Shown here in pieces: positions 61,029-64,000 of a DNA stretch of 64,000 nucleotides. Both the position numbers and the translations under genes were made by a program. The stretch spans positions 4,046,001 through 4,110,000 of the forward strand of contig JACCIC010000004.1 of the NCBI GenBank assembly GCA_018907035.1. Reading direction: 5' to 3'. Position 1 is the first letter of the stretch. Every line of letters begins with the position of its first letter. Source of the stretch: Sycobia sp. Sy_11. Taxonomy: Eukaryota > Arthropoda > Insecta > Hymenoptera > Epichrysomallidae. The notes under the pieces are model-generated. The model worked only from the letters and a program-made list of their open reading frames with translations, made no database searches and was not told the DNA's origin.

Positions 61029-61937
61029 CAGGGTGGTGAGGGGTGAAAGGGGGCGTTGCGGTCGCGCCGTCAAAATCTTTTCGATAAATTTAATTGCACG
61101 TAATACAGTTCATTCGGCTATATATATATATATACCTGTCCGATAGCATAACACTGCGCTGGTAGCCATCGCCGCGCGTATAGGCTCTGCATGCACCCCC
61201 CGCGCTGCCGCGCCTTTTACAGTATCGTGAAAATCTTTATGGCGTTCGCCGTAACGCTCGAGCGCTCGCGAACCCGCACACGCGCGAGCGACAATAGGCG
61301 CACAAAGGCGGCTCGCTGTGCCTGCTCTATCTATCTCTCTCTCTCTCTCTCTTTTTCGCGCGCACGCAGGGGCCGCCGCACGTTTTTGCAATTTACAATT
61401 CCACTTTTTTTTACAACGATTCTGTATATATACACACACACATACACATACGTCACTCTTTTCTCTTTCTCAAGCTGTATATGTACATATTCTCTCGTTA
61501 ACAGAGGCCGAAGGTGAGGTTCACCTCGCCGAGCTCGAAAACGAGATAAAAAACAGAAGAGAGGTGGGGGAAGGGTCGCACGAACGCTCGCCCGCCCGTT
61601 TATGACCGTCATTATTGCGGCTGGACTCTACAGAATAATTGTGTGTGCCTGCGCGCGCGCGCACGTGTGTGTTCTTTAAATTCCGCCTCTGCGTCCGCTG
61701 TCCCCTTTCTCGGCTTTTCATTGCATCTCTCCTGACAGCAACGAAAAAATCGCGACTCCTCGGCGACAGCTCGTCTCCTTCGCGTCTCCCACGAGTCTGC
61801 CGCGCGCGCCGCGTTTCTACGGCGGTTGAGCGCGCGCATCAGATTTCGCGAGGCGAGAATTTCTCCTTGGAGAGAGCGGGGGGGGGGGTGGGGAACGGGT
61901 GTGCGGACGGGGTAAAATATGGGAGCGGCTCGGCGGT

Positions 61938-61978
<41 letters not shown>

Positions 61979-62511
61979 TTCTCCGGCACGCGCGCTGTAA
62001 TCCAATGGCGGGGGAATATAAAAATTTCCGAAAACGTCGCCGATCGTGCGCACGCGTCTCGGTGATTTTTCGTTCGGTCGACAGGGTTGGCGAGGGGTGT
62101 GGGAAGACTGCGGTTTACGACGGCGGAGCGCGATATATATTGTTCGTGAGGGGTCGCTCTCGTGCCGCCCCTTTCTCTCGCTCATAATAATAGGAAGTTA
62201 TTCCGCGCGTGCAGTGCCGCGCACTTGGCTTATATTATGCAGGCGCGCGAGTTTCAATCAATTTTTTTTCTCGTCCTCGTCTTTTTCCGTCCCTCGAGAG
62301 AGGAAGAAACTGAACAAGAATACACCGGATACACATAGATTTTGCAGGAAAAATTTGATCTATTAGTAATACACGCGTAAGGTTCGACTTTTGAGTTTAT
62401 TATTTATAAGAACACGTAGGTATTCGTACATCTTGCATTTTCGTACATTTTGCATCGTGCATCTTGCCATATAATGTCATTAGCAATTGTATGTGCATTT
62501 AGAAAAAAGTG

Positions 62512-62512
<1 letters not shown>
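61027..62512. other. CpG-rich unique DNA with short repeats
   Basis: Contains CT runs at 61331-61351 and 61941-61973, a 23-bp alternating GC/GT tract at 61650-61672 and G11 at 61878-61888. Long frames on both strands are composition-driven. Confidence 0.5.
61941..61973 (+). repeat. (CT)n microsatellite
   Basis: A 33-bp perfect CT array. Confidence 0.94.
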
Positions 62513-62579
<67 letters not shown>

Positions 62580-62596
62580 CGAGAGAGGGGGAGAGA
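62513..62596 (+). repeat. (GA)n microsatellite
   Basis: About 84 bp of purine repeats, the first 50 nearly perfect GA. Confidence 0.95.
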
Positions 62597-62814
62597 ATTA
62601 ACTTGAACAATAAATTCGTAACATAATTTCTGTTTCATGATACCAACTACGACCCCCTTGGAAAATAAATCCAGTGAAACAGGCGCATATATATATATAG
62701 TTAATGTTCTCGGTGCTAACTGCGGTGTAAATTTTTTTTTTCAAGCATAAGCATATTAAATTTGCCGGGAGCGCTACTTTTTACGCGCCCATATTTCAAG
62801 CTCTTCAGAAACTT

Positions 62815-62830
62815 GTTTTTTTTTTTTTTT
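62815..62830 (+). repeat. T16 homopolymer
   Basis: Sixteen consecutive T on the plus strand. Confidence 0.9.
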
Positions 62831-62957
62831 ATTCTTACCCGTCCGACAACAATAATTTCCGCGCCTTTAATGCCACTGTAAAATAATCGTAAAAAAGCAG
62901 AAATCAACGGGACACGCTTGAAACTTCTCAAATCACTATATATACGTATATCAAAAC

Positions 62958-63003
<46 letters not shown>
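62958..63003. repeat. (TA)n microsatellite
   Basis: About 45 bp of TA with one C. Confidence 0.94.
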
Positions 63004-63010
<7 letters not shown>

Positions 63011-64000
63011 ATCTCGTTTATAATCTACTCTAATGAAACCATTATCTACTTTCTTATCTTATCTTTGCCAAATGCCGGAATTTTCGAGCAACGATGATTT
63101 TGCCAAGGCACATTATAGACGCGCGGCTTCGGAGCGCACCCGTGGCGCGCAATAGTTCCTGTCTCTGTCCGTCGAGATGCGCGCGCGCGCGCTTATCTCG
63201 TGTAACATAATGGAGAAAATGACGAATGACCCGTCCGCTGCGGACGCGAGAAGAGAGGCGACGAGAGCGAGGAGATAAGTACGTGGAAGCGAAGGGGCCA
63301 CGGGGGTGAATGAGGGGGGGGGGCTGGTCAAGGCGAAAGGGAGGGGGGCACGGAGGCGACGAGAGTAAAAAACAAGAACGACGACGGCAGCGACGGAGAG
63401 GAAGAACAGCGCTCGGGGCGCGTCGTGTGTCTTATTGTGACGCTGGCGACATTCCCGTTTGCGACGCCAACGGGCGAGGCCCCGCTGCCGCCTATCGCAG
63501 CCGATCTCCGCGACGGGCTCCTTTGCGCGCGGCCGCCTCACGGGCGCGTCGTCGGCGCTACTTGTTTTACTTGTCCGCGAGCGCACGCGCGATACTCGCG
63601 GCGGGAGATCGCAATTCGACGACGTTTAAACATGCGTACGTTTCTGTTTATGTACCAATGTACGCATGGATCTATGTCAGGGCGCTTAAATCGGTGAAAT
63701 TTTTCGTTCTCCCTGTGCGCGTAATCGCGGAGATCTAGACAAGTTCTGTATACATCCTGAGAAGAGGTGAACATTTTTCTAGTTTAATCCAAAGTGCCGC
63801 GAATATTTTAATAAACATTCGAGTTTTGTATCTCTGTATAAATATGAAAGCTCACTATAGTGATAATAATGATAATGACAATTTATTTATCCGAAGGGAA
63901 GGAATAATTTCATAGCTTTTTTAAGGTTCCATCGATTGAATTTTTTTCGTGCCACCGCGTTGGTTACCGCATCTTGCATTCATCTTTGATCTCCGTAGTT
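63004..64000. other. GC-rich block then AT-rich end
   Basis: 63110-63610 is CpG-rich with open frames on both strands (157 codons minus, 142 codons plus) that overlap and carry no recognised domain. The last 300 bp are AT-rich. Confidence 0.5.

Noticed and set aside
63113..63738. Overlapping 157-codon minus and 142-codon plus frames
   Set aside because: Both lie in a CpG-rich, stop-poor block. Mutual overlap on opposite strands and absence of any domain argue for composition.
1..64000. Long open frames encoding Tyr-Ile, Leu-Ser, Arg-Glu, His-Thr or Val-Cys repeats
   Set aside because: They are direct translations of dinucleotide arrays, open in several frames and on both strands at once.
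1..64000. Telomeric TTAGG repeats, rRNA, snRNA and well-known insect microRNA sequences
   Set aside because: Looked for by eye and not found. A covariance-model search would be needed to exclude divergent copies.

Overview
The window is eukaryotic, non-coding-looking DNA. The most likely source is an insect, with Hymenoptera (ant, wasp or relative) as the best guess. Three things point that way: the very high density of long, nearly perfect dinucleotide arrays ((TA)n, (GA)n/(CT)n, (CA)n/(GT)n); the abundance of CpG and CGCG in the mixed-composition segments; and the alternation, every few kilobases, of AT-rich stretches with GC-rich, CpG-rich ones. There is nothing bacterial here (no operons, CRISPR arrays or insertion sequences). 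The taxonomic call is inference; no gene in the window proves it.

I found no protein-coding gene I can defend. The long open frames are almost all produced by microsatellites, which read as runs of Tyr-Ile, Leu-Ser, Arg-Glu, His-Thr or Val-Cys. Many others lack an ATG. A few repeat-free frames or splice-site-bounded segments are listed as unproven candidates: 354-485 minus, 27879-28121, 41713-41946, 47131-47331, 51910-52086 and 54497-54886. The overall picture is a large intergenic region or one or more very long introns.

Layout: 1-12 kb has (TA)n, (GA)n and (CA)n arrays separated by AT-rich unique DNA, including a minus-strand retroelement-like motif near 9.4 kb. 12-23 kb has a 67-bp alternating purine-pyrimidine tract (13.6 kb), a 50-bp CA/TG palindrome inside a 149-bp array (17.5 kb) and a CT/GA inverted pair (19.1 kb). 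23.9-24.1 kb holds a tRNA-derived SINE. About 600 bp downstream of it is a recursive-splice-like site (24.72 kb). 25-32 kb is dense in (TA)n. 32-47 kb is comparatively repeat-poor and contains several CpG-rich, TAAT-containing segments that look like conserved regulatory elements. 49.6-54.9 kb and 58.6-59.4 kb are GC/CpG-rich, promoter-like blocks. 55-64 kb returns to AT-rich DNA with TA, CT and GA arrays, ending in another GC-rich block near 63.1-63.6 kb.

The observations most worth testing are the juxtaposed 3'/5' splice site at 24.72 kb, the two copies of a hairpin-plus-CGAAAC motif (9.4 kb minus, 34.3 kb plus) that partly resembles a hammerhead ribozyme core, the SINE with a duplicated tRNA 3' end, and several strongly non-B-DNA-forming repeats.
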